A stretch of 64,000 bases of DNA from contig NC_092648.1 of assembly GCF_032118995.1 (NCBI RefSeq), positions 20,798,450 to 20,862,449 of the forward strand, written 5' to 3'. Shown here in pieces: positions 28,001 to 36,029 of this stretch; position 1 is the stretch's first letter; each line of letters opens with the position of its first letter. The notes under the pieces are model-generated. The model was not told the origin of the DNA. It worked only from the letters and a program-made list of their open reading frames with translations, and did no database searches. The translations under genes were made by a program, and so were the position numbers. Source of the stretch: Asterias amurensis (lineage: Eukaryota; Echinodermata; Asteroidea; Forcipulatida; Asteriidae).

Positions 28001-28698
28001 ACAAATATAAATCTGGATAGCGCGCCGCTCCTGGCCACGTTGCGCAAGACGTTACTTGGGTACGGGACCTGATGGGCGTAGTTCTTCTGTTGGGGCGACT
28101 CCAAAGACTGATCTTTGATGTCATTTAAAATGGTGTCACACGACAGTTTAGTGAAAGACAGTGCTTTGGCACTGCTCAGAGTCTCCGTTATTTCAGTAAT
28201 GGGTTGCACAAGATGAAACGTAACATTTTCCTTGACGGCCGGAAAACACTCGCGTAACGTAAATAAAACATTATTAAAAGTACTGGTATCTGGTCCAAAG
28301 GAGAAAACGGCAACCGAGAGAGGACCTTTCCATCGTACGACAAGATCTACAAGGTGATATAAATTGTTTACTGAACACTGAGTGATGAGGGTCACATCTG
28401 AGTTTGGGAGTTCCTGACTCTTGCTCTTTACGAGGGCAGCACTCTTCATGTAGGAATGATAGATTTTATAGGACCCCGTGGTGTCCAACTTGGCCTCGAG
28501 GTGCTGGGATCTAGTCCGGTCACGGCTGGAATGATTGTGTTTGCCGGGTAGGCTCCCGGAGCCTGCGGACCTGCGCCCATTGCTGATTGACGTGGCTTTA
28601 TTCTCCAGCCAGGAGATCATGGACAAGTGCACCAACTGTAGGATGATGAGTACGGATACCAGACCTCCGATCATTACACGCACGATGGTTAATCGCAT
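3912..28698 (-). CDS. B4GAT1: B4GAT1-like beta-1,4-glucuronyltransferase, two exons seen, 3' partial
   Basis: Type II Golgi glycosyltransferase. The vertebrate enzyme adds glucuronic acid to the xylose primer on alpha-dystroglycan so that LARGE can extend matriglycan. Coding exons here are 28698-27727 (324 codons) and 4046-3912 (45 codons); both junctions are phase 0. Residues about 7-25 form a hydrophobic signal anchor behind a short basic N-terminus. Residues 235-237 (DID in VVDIDMVPS) are the metal-binding DxD motif, and the NYAHQVPYPSNVLRN and FVVPAFEMR blocks match my memory of vertebrate B4GAT1. Exon 2 supplies EWKPLWEPFFIG and the DERFKQYGYNRISQ block. The human protein has about 415 residues, so roughly 50-60 C-terminal residues are missing; I found no such exon in 1-3911, and it probably lies left of the window. 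I chose the ATG at 28698; the codon four places upstream is TTG. Family assignment is firm, enzyme activity inferred. Confidence 0.9.
4046..4425. repeat. 190-bp tandem duplication at the exon 2 acceptor
   Basis: Positions from 4044 (ACCCTGCACAAT) and 4234 (ACCCTGCACAAT) start two copies exactly 190 bp apart. Both continue with CCCATCAAATATATCAAATC, GAGATCTCAATGTGACAC, ACAGAAAAGTGATCA and CCTCACGTTTTGA. Each copy carries the branch/polypyrimidine region and the CAG acceptor of B4GAT1 exon 2. Confidence 0.88.
4597..4774 (+). mobile_element. CAGGCCTG-ended MITE (family 3)
   Basis: Starts CAGGCCTGATACTTCACGG and ends GAAGCATACAGCCCTG. It is one of the better-preserved copies. CTAAAG borders both ends, a possible partial target duplication. 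Confidence 0.8.
5100..5482. mobile_element. TTAA-flanked foldback MITE (family 1), copy 1
   Basis: Almost fully palindromic, about 380 bp. The left end TTAAAGGAACACGTTGCC and the right end GGCAATGTGTTCCTTTAA are inverted, and the arms pair over most of their length (AAAACCACAC, ATGGTTAG and GTAGAATA blocks with their complements). TTAA lies at both borders. Confidence 0.88.
5940..6060. repeat. Decayed 'GGGCCC...CTTAGCA' interspersed repeat
   Basis: GCAGGGCCCTTTTGCAAC followed by TTGCTTAGAAGGAACAGG resembles the dispersed family better seen at 23640, 57640 and 62010. The match is weak. Confidence 0.35.
6101..6461 (+). mobile_element. TTAA-flanked MITE (family 2), plus copy
   Basis: About 360 bp. 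It begins TTAAAGACATTGGACACTG and ends AATAGTGTCTACTGCCTTTAA, so the termini are imperfect inverted repeats bordered by TTAA. The internal hairpin GAGACCTCAAATTCTAAA / ATCTGAGGTCTC is diagnostic and recurs in the other copies. Confidence 0.85.
6581..6971. mobile_element. TTAA-flanked foldback MITE (family 1), copy 2
   Basis: Same palindrome as 5100-5482, with the central TTTATGGGAGTCAAAATTTT / TTGACTCCCATAAATGGCC hairpin well preserved. TTAA lies at both borders. Confidence 0.88.
6972..9464. other. Intron stretch, no gene
   Basis: G runs at about 7135-7149 and 7737-7749. A 21-bp direct duplication (CAAGCCACTCAGGCATTGAAG) lies at about 8749-8790. Otherwise AT-rich sequence without recognised elements. 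Confidence 0.5.
9465..10022 (+). repeat. Three tandem copies of a roughly 195-bp unit
   Basis: Units begin near 9465, 9659 and 9861 with TTCAGATTGTATTGATCTTC. Each continues with TACTGAAGTCCCCACTGTCA, GTGTAGTGT, a TTAGCGTCCGGGTTCCTCAA block and a CAAGATGGCCGCCATTCTAT block. Divergence is concentrated in poly-A and poly-T stretches. Confidence 0.88.
10485..10654 (+). mobile_element. CAGGCCTG-ended MITE (family 3)
   Basis: Starts CAGGTATGATATTTCTTGG, ends ACATACAAGCCTG, and carries the GATTGCCTCCATGCCCCCAG and CATTGCCTTGGTG core. Confidence 0.75.
10985..11160 (+). mobile_element. tRNA-derived SINE, 'GGTCTAG' family
   Basis: AGTGGTCTAGTCGGCC (A-box-like) and GTGGGTTCGAATCCCACCC (T-arm/B-box) at tRNA-like spacing, then CAAGTAGG and a tail shared loosely with 14940 and 24806. 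Confidence 0.65.
11800..11822. repeat. G homopolymer run
   Basis: Uninterrupted G tract of about 15. Similar tracts lie near 7137, 14480, 21187, 21861, 42990, 48427 and 56050; C tracts lie near 22830, 22868, 34210, 52168 and 57457. Confidence 0.8.
12459..12625 (+). mobile_element. CAGGCCTG-ended MITE (family 3), decayed
   Basis: CAGATCTGATACTTCACAC start, then GGTGATTGCCTCC, CATTGCCTTGGTGCC and AAATGCC blocks in family order. The right end is eroded. Confidence 0.65.
12741..12868 (-). mobile_element. CAGGCCTG-ended MITE (family 3), minus copy
   Basis: Reverse-oriented: GAAAGGGCAAGGGCGCCA, then ACCAAGGCAATGACCAGG, GCATGGAGGCAATCGCC and CCTCCGTGAAGTATAAGGCC. It lies 115 bp from the plus-oriented copy at 12459. 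Confidence 0.7.
13733..13914. mobile_element. Foldback MITE with TA borders
   Basis: Inverted arms GGGACTTTTCGTTTTCGACG and CGTCGAAAACGAAAAGTCCC continue as ACGGATGGTTCTG / CAGAACCATCCGT, at least 33 bp per arm. Both ends abut TA, as expected for Tc1/mariner-type insertion. Confidence 0.8.
13925..14045. repeat. 'GGGCCCAATTTCAT' interspersed repeat
   Basis: Begins GGGCCCAATTTCATTACTCT, with GCTTA repeats and AGAATGCTTAGTAACTAG at the end. It resembles 23640-23870. Confidence 0.5.
14936..15375 (+). mobile_element. tRNA-headed SINE with (TTA)n-like tail
   Basis: Head TCTAGTTGGTAAGACACTGC and GGTCCTTGGTTGGAATCCC at tRNA spacing. The body shares AAGTAATATGCCTGTGATAT-type sequence with its relatives. 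The tail near 15300-15375 (GGCGCGTTATAAATATCG, then ATTATTATTGTTATTATTAT) resembles LINE-derived 3' tails. Confidence 0.65.
15497..15548. repeat. Isolated 52-bp hairpin
   Basis: Arms CAATGCAGGAGCCTTTTGAC and GTCAAAAGATTCCTGCATTG plus GAGGAAG/CTTCCTC-like centre. Only one or two mismatches, with a tiny loop. Confidence 0.75.
15554..17401. other. Intron stretch, nothing recognised
   Basis: No exon or clear repeat. A short direct repeat CATTCCAGAT occurs twice near 16100. Confidence 0.45.
17402..17541 (-). mobile_element. CAGGCCTG-ended MITE (family 3), minus copy
   Basis: CAGACCTGTATGCTTCGTTT end, then GGCAAGGGCACCAAGGCATT, TTTCAAGGGCACCAAGGC and AATGACCCGTGGGCACGGAG. Confidence 0.7.
17542..20789. 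other. Intron stretch, nothing recognised
   Basis: AT-rich, no convincing exon on either strand and no clear repeat structure. The longest open frames show no domain signature. Confidence 0.45.
20795..20965 (+). mobile_element. Retroelement remnant with hammerhead-like core
   Basis: CATCTGATGAAGTTGTTGCT then ACAAAAGTTTCAATATG keeps a CTGATGA core followed by a small stem (TTGT/ACAA) and a degenerate GAAAC-like segment. CCTATATAAATGCATGC and ATTATTATT tail sequence follows. Family uncertain; Penelope-like elements and retrozymes carry such motifs. Confidence 0.4.
21025..21110 (+). repeat. Interspersed repeat shared with 37365-37445
   Basis: GAGTTGAAACCAACGGTTCT, TTTCAGAAACACCCCAACTC, GAGATTACCATTGAA and TTACCGCAAATCTTTT match the 37.4 kb segment block by block. 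Confidence 0.75.
21180..21203. repeat. G homopolymer then (GA)n
   Basis: GGTGGG followed by a G run of about 16 and GAGAGAGAGAG. Confidence 0.8.
22294..22365 (-). tRNA. tRNA-like sequence, probably SINE-derived (left arm)
   Basis: 72 nt. It has a 7-bp acceptor stem (GGCTAGA with TCTAGTC, one G-U), a perfect 4-bp D stem (GCTC/GAGC) with AGTTGGTA loop, and T loop TTCGAAT. The anticodon loop ACGTTAA would place GTT (Asn) at 34-36, but position 33 is C, not U. The last anticodon-stem pair and one T-stem pair are mismatched, so a working tRNA is unlikely. Confidence 0.4.
22525..22596 (+). tRNA. tRNA-like sequence, probably SINE-derived (right arm)
   Basis: Mirror copy of the left-arm tRNA-like sequence with the same stems and ACGTTAA loop, differing at about one base in the anticodon stem. 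The same defects argue against function as a tRNA. Confidence 0.4.
22719..23042 (+). mobile_element. Family 3 MITE expanded by an internal minisatellite
   Basis: Right end is intact (AATGAAGCATACAGGCCTG at 23042). The segment CATTGCCTCCATGCCCCCTG, present once in sister copies, occurs about nine times in tandem at 22719-22956 with C runs of varying length. Confidence 0.85.
23640..23870. repeat. 'GGGCCCAATTTCATAAAG' interspersed repeat
   Basis: GGGCCCAATTTCATAAAGCA, TCGTGCTTAGCAGAAATAGG, CCAGCCAAAATACCATTCAG. The same blocks, some reversed, recur at 57640-57860 and 62010-62090. Confidence 0.6.
23885..23995 (-). repeat. Decayed relative of the 22.3 kb tRNA-like element
   Basis: TACTAGAGTGGAACTTCAAC, CTCCAGGTTAACGTGC and TTCTAGCCTTTGTGGTTTAT correspond in order to the left arm of the palindrome, heavily mutated. 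Confidence 0.5.
24806..24910 (+). mobile_element. tRNA-derived SINE, 'GGTCTAG' family
   Basis: GGTGGTCTAGTTGTTAAGCC (A box) and GTCCTTGGTTCAAATCCCAC (B box), related to 10985 and 14936. Confidence 0.65.
25560..25915 (+). mobile_element. SINE with LINE-like 3' tail
   Basis: GACACTTGTGTCCTTAAGCA, GGGACGTAAAGCCGTTGGTC, GCAGGGGTTCGCCCC, AGTACCTTGTTTGGTAGATA, then GGCTATATAAGACTTTGATA and ATTATTATTAGTA. The layout is that of widespread invertebrate SINEs ending in a 'TATATAA...(ATT)n' tail. Confidence 0.65.
26842..26922 (-). mobile_element. Family 3 MITE fragment, minus
   Basis: AAGGGCACCAAGGCAATGAC, GGAATGGAGGCAATCAC and CCTCTGTGAAGTGTCAGG. Only the half nearest the CAGG end remains. Confidence 0.65.
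27727..28698 (-). CDS. B4GAT1: B4GAT1-like exon 1 (TM anchor, stem, DxD catalytic core)
   Basis: The exon encodes the cytosolic tail, signal anchor, a Ser/Arg-rich stem (residues about 35-75) and most of the catalytic domain, with the DID motif at residues 235-237. It ends in WENTK just before a good GTAAGA donor. Potential N-glycosylation sites include NVT near residue 158 and NHT near the exon end. The reading frame is intact. Confidence 0.92.
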
Positions 28699-28849
28699 CT
28701 TGTCAACCAACCTTCAAATGAAACAAATGAAAAAACGTTATTTTTTTTCAATAAATCTAGCACAAGCAAAGCAATCGTCCCATGATGTGAAAATGTCAAC
28801 CCTTCATAGGTAAGAGCAAACTTGTTACAAATATTAACTTTTATTTTTT

Positions 28850-29155
28850 ATTTTATTTTATTTTTGGCTTTTACCCATACATCGATGTGTGTTTCAGTAC
28901 TTTCCCGAATATTACAGGCATATTATTTAATCGGGCGGGATTCGAACCCACGACCCTTGCAATTCTAAAGCACTGTCTTACTAACTAGAGTACCGACATT
29001 TCCCGGTAGCTAGAGGCAGTTCGAATCCTATGTTTTGGCAGCGGGTACCGCAACGATATAGATGCATTGGGGATAAAGAATATTAATTTTGGGCTTTTAC
29101 CCATACACTGATGTATACTCAGTACTTTCTCAGAGTCCTGTGAAACAAATAGTCC
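28850..29155 (-). mobile_element. tRNA-derived SINE, copy 2
   Basis: GGGATTCGAACCCACGACCC, GCAATTCTAAAGCACTGTC, GGTAGCTAGAGGCAGTTC and GGCAGCGGGTACCGCA, then GGGGATAAAGAATATTAATT, in the order of the 2485-2755 copy. It is just upstream of the B4GAT1-like start, within 500 bp of the first coding exon. Confidence 0.75.
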
Positions 29156-30078
29156 TTGTTACAAATGGACACAGACTTTTCTCTTGACTCTTATAGACTT
29201 TCAAATACATGTAGACAAAGACTTTTCTCATGTAATGACTCTATAGACCGATTGAGCTGTTTAAAACTTTACATCCAATGTCATTTCATGTATGTTAGGT
29301 CACATAGTGCAGACCAGTCTTTTAAAAGCTACCAATGTTAAATACAAACGGGAGGGTGTTACATTTCAAATTGGAACTAAATGTACTCAAAAAAGGTGAA
29401 TGACTATAAAAACTTATTTGGTAAGAAGAACAAAATTCAACATTTTTGTTCACCCTCCCAATACTCAACAGCCCTGTAATTGAGAAAAGTGGCTGTGCTA
29501 CAAACGACTCATTTTCATAGACCCTGTCACATAATGGAGTCACTGCACTATTATAGTGAATTCACGTGTATGGAAACTTTTTTCTCGGTTGAATAAATAA
29601 ATACCACGCTGATAAACTTTCCTACAAATCATACAGAAACACCTGTAGTGTACGTCACATACAAAAAGTTCAAATCAAAAGTTGGGAAATGACAAAAAGT
29701 ACTTTTGAGCTTTGTATACCTGTAGGAGCGAAGCACTTTTATTAAAAAAGTTTGATACAAACAATAACCACCCAAGTTAGTATCTGCAACATTAGCAAGG
29801 ATACAATTCACCAGAAATGCATCTTTTCCCCCTTTTTCACACTTTCTCCAATAATCTTAGAACTTGTTTTGTGAATCCAAGCATCAACTGAGCTTATATT
29901 CATTGAGCTGCTTAAGCAGAGAAATTAGTGTTTGTTAGTAACAAAATTGAGTTAGTGGCCAGGCCTTTTTTTTTTCTTTTTTTTTTTTGTTAGCCTTGAA
30001 GAAAGTCTCTGCTAGGGTCTAACTAACTTGTTTCCATTCAAGAAAGCAGTTTGCAATCAGCTCAGTCTATTACCTCAA
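29156..30078. other. Intergenic, nothing recognised
   Basis: Upstream flank of the B4GAT1-like gene. A T run lies at about 29967-29990. No exon was recognised, so an upstream noncoding exon cannot be placed. Confidence 0.45.
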
Positions 30079-30402
30079 TTAAAGGCAATGGACACTATTG
30101 GTAATTACTCAAAATAAGTATCGGCACAACACCTTACTTGGTAACGAGTAATGGGGAGAGGTTGATAGTATAAAACATTGTGAAAAACGGCTCCCTCTGA
30201 AGTAATGTAGTTTTCGAGAAAGAAGTAATTTTCTGCAAATTTGATCTCGAGACCTCAGATTTAGAATTTGAGGTCTCAAAATCAAGCATCTGAAAGCACA
30301 CCACTTTGTGTGATAAGGGTGTTTTTTCTTTCATTATTATCGCGCAACTTCGACGACCAACTGAGCTCAAGTTTTCAGTGAGATAGTGTCCAGTGTCTTT
30401 AA
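30079..30402 (-). mobile_element. TTAA-flanked MITE (family 2), minus copy
   Basis: TTAAAGGCAATGGACACTAT at left, CAGTGTCTTTAA at right, and the internal GAGACCTCAGATTTAGAAT / TTGAGGTCTC hairpin. TTAA lies at both ends. Confidence 0.85.
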
Positions 30403-31139
30403 ATACTTAGCAAAAGTAAGCATTGAAAAAACATGTTTGCTGGTAAACTTGTTCTGGTAAGCAATAATGCTGACTGTGCTTAGCTCTTCTTTGTGTTTCA
30501 AAGCAGCTCTATGAAATTGATCCCGCAGTCCGAAAAGCATAATCCCTTTACAATTCAGTACATTATCTAACCTTTTACCAACTTTAAAAAGTTCTACTGT
30601 ATGTGTAGGAAGACAAACGGCATGCATAACGAGGTCAGCAAACAATCATACATTGCACAAGTAAGATGTAAGCCTTTCAATTAGGTAAGAAATTCCATGC
30701 ACATTTCTCGACGAAAGAGCAAAGTAATCGGTAATACATCAAAAGACCAGAACGCAATCAATAATATCATTATAGGTAAGGCCAAAACATTGCGTGATAT
30801 ATAGAAACAAACTAGTAGGGTAAAAACCCCCGAACCAAAATTAAATCAATTATTGATTTATTATCCGACAGATTGGAATGTGAATACCGATCAATAGATT
30901 CTGGGGCACCAAGGCCATGACCAGAACGACAGAGAGGCGTGTGACCAAGCCATCTTGACCAGTGCTGGGCGCCCCAAAAATATTAATCTTCTAATTTTGT
31001 AATACAGTTTTTGAATGAATTTTAAATTCCTAATAAATCATTGTCTCAAACCACAAGCCCCGTACATGTAAATGATACATTGCTCATGATTGAATGGGCA
31101 CTTCCTGCAGCGCCTGTAACAAGTGTGCTTTTGTTGTAC

Positions 31140-31460
31140 CAATAATGTATCAGTGGCCAACCTGACCCCTGACCTACCGTTGCACAGCGAGGACAGTAGG
31201 CCGGGCACCCGTCTATTCCAAGCATCCAATGAAGGATTGTTCAATGAAAGGTTATGTGGTGTCTTGCCTTGCTTTCCACCTCTGGGACTCCGGATCAAAT
31301 CCTACTGGGGGCACTATGTGGATTGGGTTTTCAGTCCCTACCCGACTGCCTGGGCTTTCCCCTGCAATAATTCTCTGGGGTTATCCCCCCACATCTAAAA
31401 CTTAATTCCCTTCATTGCCTTCTCCAGATGCTGAACGGGCTTTGACAAGAATTGTGGTGG
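31140..31460 (+). mobile_element. Degenerate SINE-like repeat
   Basis: GGGACTCCGGATCAAATCCT, TATGTGGATTGGGTTTTCAG, TCCCTACCCGACTGCCTGGG and AATTCTCTGGGGTTATCCC resemble a SINE body common in marine deuterostomes. Assignment is from memory of such sequences. Confidence 0.5.
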
Positions 31461-32544
31461 ACTTGCACATCGTCAATTTGGAAAAGAAAAAAATTGATCA
31501 CAAGTAGGCCTACAATCTATGCCTAAAGTTGCATCTTTGATAGGCCCTATGAATAATTTCAACCTATTGTTTTGATGTTTTTCTTTTGTCATTTGGGGGC
31601 ATTTTGAGGCTAGGTGTTTTGAAAATCGTAGCAAATCAGCAATCATACAGGGACATGGCTTTACTGATGAGGGCACTAGTACTGTATGACCGCAGATGTA
31701 ACAAAAAAAACACACACAAAAAACGGAGTTACAGGTTGCCCTAAAGGTTGCACCAGTTTTTGGATCTAGTGTGAATACCTAACCTAGTCGTTGAGTAGTT
31801 GCAATTGCATGCTCTTAAAAATTACACACTAAATAGTAAATGGGAATTAAAGGGCCAGTTAAAACCGTTAGATTCGTAGCCCTGTAAAATTACCTAGCCT
31901 TCTACTTAAAATTTAACCTTTATCACAGAGGCTACGACAGTATGACCCAGCCGGTTTCAAACAGCTGCATTGTATTTTAAGACCTGACCTTTTATATCCC
32001 ATGTTCCACTGACTGGCCTCCTATCGACCAGGGCTGGGTCTTATTAGTAGTCCTAGGACTATTGAGGTTCATTCCGCTATCCATTCATTCCGTCTCTACG
32101 GATGACGAAAGAAACCTCATAGTTCTCGTAGGTTCTTGTCTTGTTTTAGTATCTCTTTGATTTCCTTATTTGAAAATCATAGCAAATCAGCAACCCTTAC
32201 CAATATTCTGCCTTTTCATTGGTTTAGAGCGCGTCACATGATATGTCTTAGTTTTACTAGACGACGGCCATGTGATAGTGCATCGGTTTGCCGGGCGCTA
32301 GTCTGAAGACTATCACACGGCGCCGTGCGCTATAGTCCGACAGACTAGCACATGGCGTGCAGTACCCAGACGTCCGTTGCGTGTAGAAGGATGATAAATT
32401 AATAGTCTGTAACCATTAATTTCTGATTACACGACACTACATGCAGCACAGTAAAAGTTTTCGCAATCTGCATTCGCGTCGTCCGTGGATTGTAGCATTC
32501 AGGTCGGTAATACAGTATTTAGAAATGTTTGGGGTGTTCAATAA
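31461..32544. other. Intergenic, nothing recognised
   Basis: A GC-richer patch at 32230-32360 has partly inverted GACTAT / AGACTAG words, which may be an old foldback. I could not define ends. Confidence 0.4.
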
Positions 32545-32715
32545 AACAAGTATTGACTGTTTTTACTCGTGCAATGGTTAAAACTATGACTCCCTCGGTG
32601 ATCCCCGGAGGGTTCTATTTTCCTTCGGCTTCGCATCGGGAAAACAGAACGCCCCGGGGGTCACCTTGGGAGTCATACATGTAGTTTTAACCATACACTC
32701 GAAGCAGTCAATATT
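32545..32715. mobile_element. Foldback element, about 165 bp
   Basis: TATTGACTGTTTTTACTCGT and ACTCGAAGCAGTCAATAT at the ends; ATGGTTAAAACTATGACTCC and GGAGTCATACATGTAG / TTTTAACCAT inside; centre TTCGGCTTCGCATCGGGAAA. Arms are imperfect. Confidence 0.7.
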
Positions 32716-35198
32716 TGTATAATATCAATATCTGTCGGGTACAGAAATGTACACATGACACAATGGACGTCAAGTGAAAGTAGAAATTAAACACATGCAT
32801 GTAATGCATACAATAAAATAGTACAACAAAGAACAAGTTCAAGTACTGGATTAAAAACAATTGTTAAATATTATTTTGCTCACCACCACAGCAGGCATGA
32901 AGACAGAAGAAGAGTTTTGCATTGCAGCAAGCAGGTTTTAATTAATAGATGATTATGATAGCAGTCTCCTAGCTAGAATTCAGGATTGAGGAAGAATCAC
33001 CCCCTTGTCCATTGCATGATAATTAAGTACCGTTGTTTCACTGTGAACACACTGTTTACATTCAACGTTCTGCCCCTAGCCCTCTCGGTCGCTTGCACTC
33101 AGCAGAGGTGCATGCCGTCTGGAGCTCAGATAGCCGGGCTGCTGCTTTGCTGGTGACTGTGTGGTAGTGTGTGCATGTTGTATGTTGTTGCATGTGATTG
33201 TTGGAGGGCCAAGCAAGTGACCCGATCAACATGGCCACTTATACACACATGGTGGCGCTCTTTAATTTTACCGTTATCATCACAGCGAAGAGACATCATC
33301 ACATGCACAGACATTGCAATTATTTTTCAAATATTTATTATTTTCTTTAAAAAAAAAAGGGTAATTCTTTTGAAATGTGGGTACTATGTTAACACGGAAA
33401 ACATTGTTGACCTTTGGGTGAATAGAAGTAGACAGTGGACGTTTGTTGTGCGATCACTTTTGTTTTTCCCCCCTTTTGTCTTCGACCCCCACCCCACCCC
33501 GTCTCTCTCCTTTACTATCGTTTTTTATGTTAATTAAAACCTTTGAAGACATTTTGACAAATCTTTTGTCAAAATGTCTTAAAGCGTGTTCAATTTTACC
33601 TCAACCGTTTATAATTCATGATAAAAGTTGTTGACAAATTAAATGGCACAATATCTTTACCATTATAATTTGACTGAAATTACTATTGTGGTAAGGGTCA
33701 GACGGATTAATGTTGATCTTTGTCACTCCTAGGGGTGCAATCCCACTAAAACAACCCCTAAAGGATGTATTGCAACATGCAAAATATTCAAAAATACATG
33801 AACAACTTAGAAGTTGAGGTCGGACTGGGACCCCGACCACGTGCAGCAATCTTGTCGTTAAAATTGCCAACTTTGAGATAAAAATACGCAACAACGAATC
33901 AAAAAGTACATAATATAAAATAACAAGAATCGAATTTAAAACACAAACATTTGAAAACTTTTTTATATATAAAATCTATGCGTCTTGCTTACTAATTTGA
34001 ATGATCTTTTTAACCTTTGACATTGATGCGTCTTATTTTGACCAGTGAATGCTAATGCAATTTAATCACTTCTTCTTTGACTGTTGAATGATGCAGTGGA
34101 GGGCAATACTGTTTTCCACCTACACCCCAAGTCTTTATGAGGGAAACGTTCTTTCTTTGATGTTATGACACACCAATAATTTTATTCCGACTGCTCAACC
34201 TATGTTCTGACCCCCCCCCCCGGAAAAACAAAACAAAACAACAACAACACCCCACCCATGTTCCGTTATACTCCGCCAATTCAAACCATCTCTGTATTTG
34301 TGGACGCCCTCATGTCGCACTAATACTCGCCCTCAGTCGCACTAATACTTCAATATTTTTCAAGAAATACCCGGAAATTAATTGTCTTTTCCGACCCCAA
34401 CCCCCATCCAAAGACATCCGTTTTCTCAGGTTGCATGCAAACGGATTATTTTAACCATCGCCTAATGACTTTTCACAACTTAGAGCTCATTCTCTATCAA
34501 TAATTTGGTCAAAATAAAACAACCTGGTAAGGGCGTTTGTTTTTAAGCACTTCGATGAGTTGACTGATTATTTCCACCAGGCTGGTATTAATGAAAAAGA
34601 AAGTCCCTTTTCTACGATGAAGATCTATAGGGCTATGTGGAAGTACATAAGCATTGTCAGAAACACAGACCTTCGCACCCGCACGAATAATCAAAGCCAT
34701 TTTTTTTTATCAAACTGCGTTTTAGTCCGTGGTTCTATTAGGCGGCCTGCTGGTAAACACATGCGCGTGTGTATTATGAGGAAAAACCAATATTTAGTTT
34801 GTGACGCTTTTGTTAAAAAAAAAAACACGAAGACCCAATGACATTAAATAAAATAGGTACAAGGTCCGATGAAGGCAAGCAACTTAGAAATTGCTGGTGT
34901 CACAAAGCGGTAATAAGTGGCTTTTAGTCCACCCGATGGCCTAGCACAGACACACTATTGCCCGAAATAGCGCCCTCTTGCAGATTGACCTCCGTCATTG
35001 GCCTACCGTCTCACAGACTTTGGACCATTGTCAATGGTTTGTGCACACCCGCCCCGAAGGCGGATTATTCCACAGGTAAAGTCTACAAGTAAAATCGTAC
35101 GGCGTCCTGTGCGAAATGCAGAACAAAACAGTTACACCAAAATGTTTGGTTTCAGCAGTGTTGTTGTACAACCGTGGGTTTATTTAGGCCTAGTTAAG
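32716..35198. other. Intergenic, no gene recognised
   Basis: Contains a 34-bp perfect hairpin at 33547-33581 (AGACATTTTGACAAA / TTTTGTCAAAATGTCT) and a C run near 34210. No supported exon. Confidence 0.45.
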
Positions 35199-35363
35199 CT
35201 ATAATGCAATTTTCAACTGGGATGGGGCAACCGATCTATTGCAGTAGGGACATCTCTCTCTGAGAATTTCCTTAGCTGTTTTACGAAATGCCTTGTTGAA
35301 GAGACAGTAAATGACTACATTGCAAAAGCTATCGCCAGCCAGTGGGCAAGAAATTGCACTCTT
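35199..35363 (-). pseudogene. Class A GPCR TM7/C-tail fragment
   Basis: Fifty-four codons and a stop. The translation reads SCPLAGDSFCNVVIYCLFNK then AFRKTAKEILRERCPYC, the end of helix 7 (NVVIY in place of NPxxY), helix 8 (NKAFRKTAKEI) and a Cys-containing tail that could be palmitoylated. A TAG precedes it, possibly as a CTAG acceptor, but no matching TM1-TM6 sequence is visible upstream on the minus strand before the SLC16 gene at 35884. Either it is the last exon of a gene whose other exons I missed, or it is a relic. Receptor subtype cannot be told. Confidence 0.5.
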
Positions 35364-35883
35364 CTAGATTCTTCTAATCAACTAACACTGACCCCTCCTA
35401 CTGTGACACGGAACGCTCGTCGTACACGTGCATTGTAGGAGGAGTGACCTATGTTAGCGACAGTTATTTTCAGGGCGGGTACAGTCGATTGCTACGGGGC
35501 ATAGTTAACTAGGACGTCATCTTGACAGAAAGAGAGGCCAGGCTTTTTCAATTACAATCAGATTAGAGGAATCTATAGAAAAAATATAATATGAGGTATA
35601 TAATAACATGGAGGTAGAAATGACAGTAACATTGTATTCAAGAAGTACAGATATTAACAGATGTTGGGGTGTCAGCCCAAGAGTCGCAAATTTGAAGTGA
35701 GTATTATCGTAAAATTGATGACCTGTGTTCGAAGCTTCTACGAAACATTCGCTGCGAGGGCACTATGGCATTTGCGTCAACAAAATTCGCTTTTCATTCG
35801 CAGAAATGAACCAGGCTTCAAACTGCGACTCAAATAGACGACTGTTTTAAACTCTATGAGACTGTCATTAGAGCTAGAAGTGT

Positions 35884-36029
35884 TCATGGCACGTTTCCGG
35901 TTCTCTTGGGAGATGTCCCCCACCTGAGTAGCATCCATTCCACAGCAAGGGCTAGTATCGTTAGAGACCAGATAAACCCCATCAAGATGAAAGCCAAGTC
36001 GTAGCTCCCTGTCACATCGTAGATCCAAC
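35884..36029 (-). CDS. SLC16-like exon 4 (last helices, C-terminus)
   Basis: Follows a TTTCAG acceptor. Encodes GWIYDVTGSYDLAFILMG, then WSLTILALAVEWMLLRWG and a short basic tail ending NVP before TGA. GW-YD-TGSYD is a typical MCT TM11-TM12 signature. Confidence 0.88.

Noticed and set aside
27694-28710. Start of the B4GAT1-like protein four codons upstream at 28710
   Set aside because: That codon is TTG; the first ATG, giving a short basic tail before the anchor, is at 28698.
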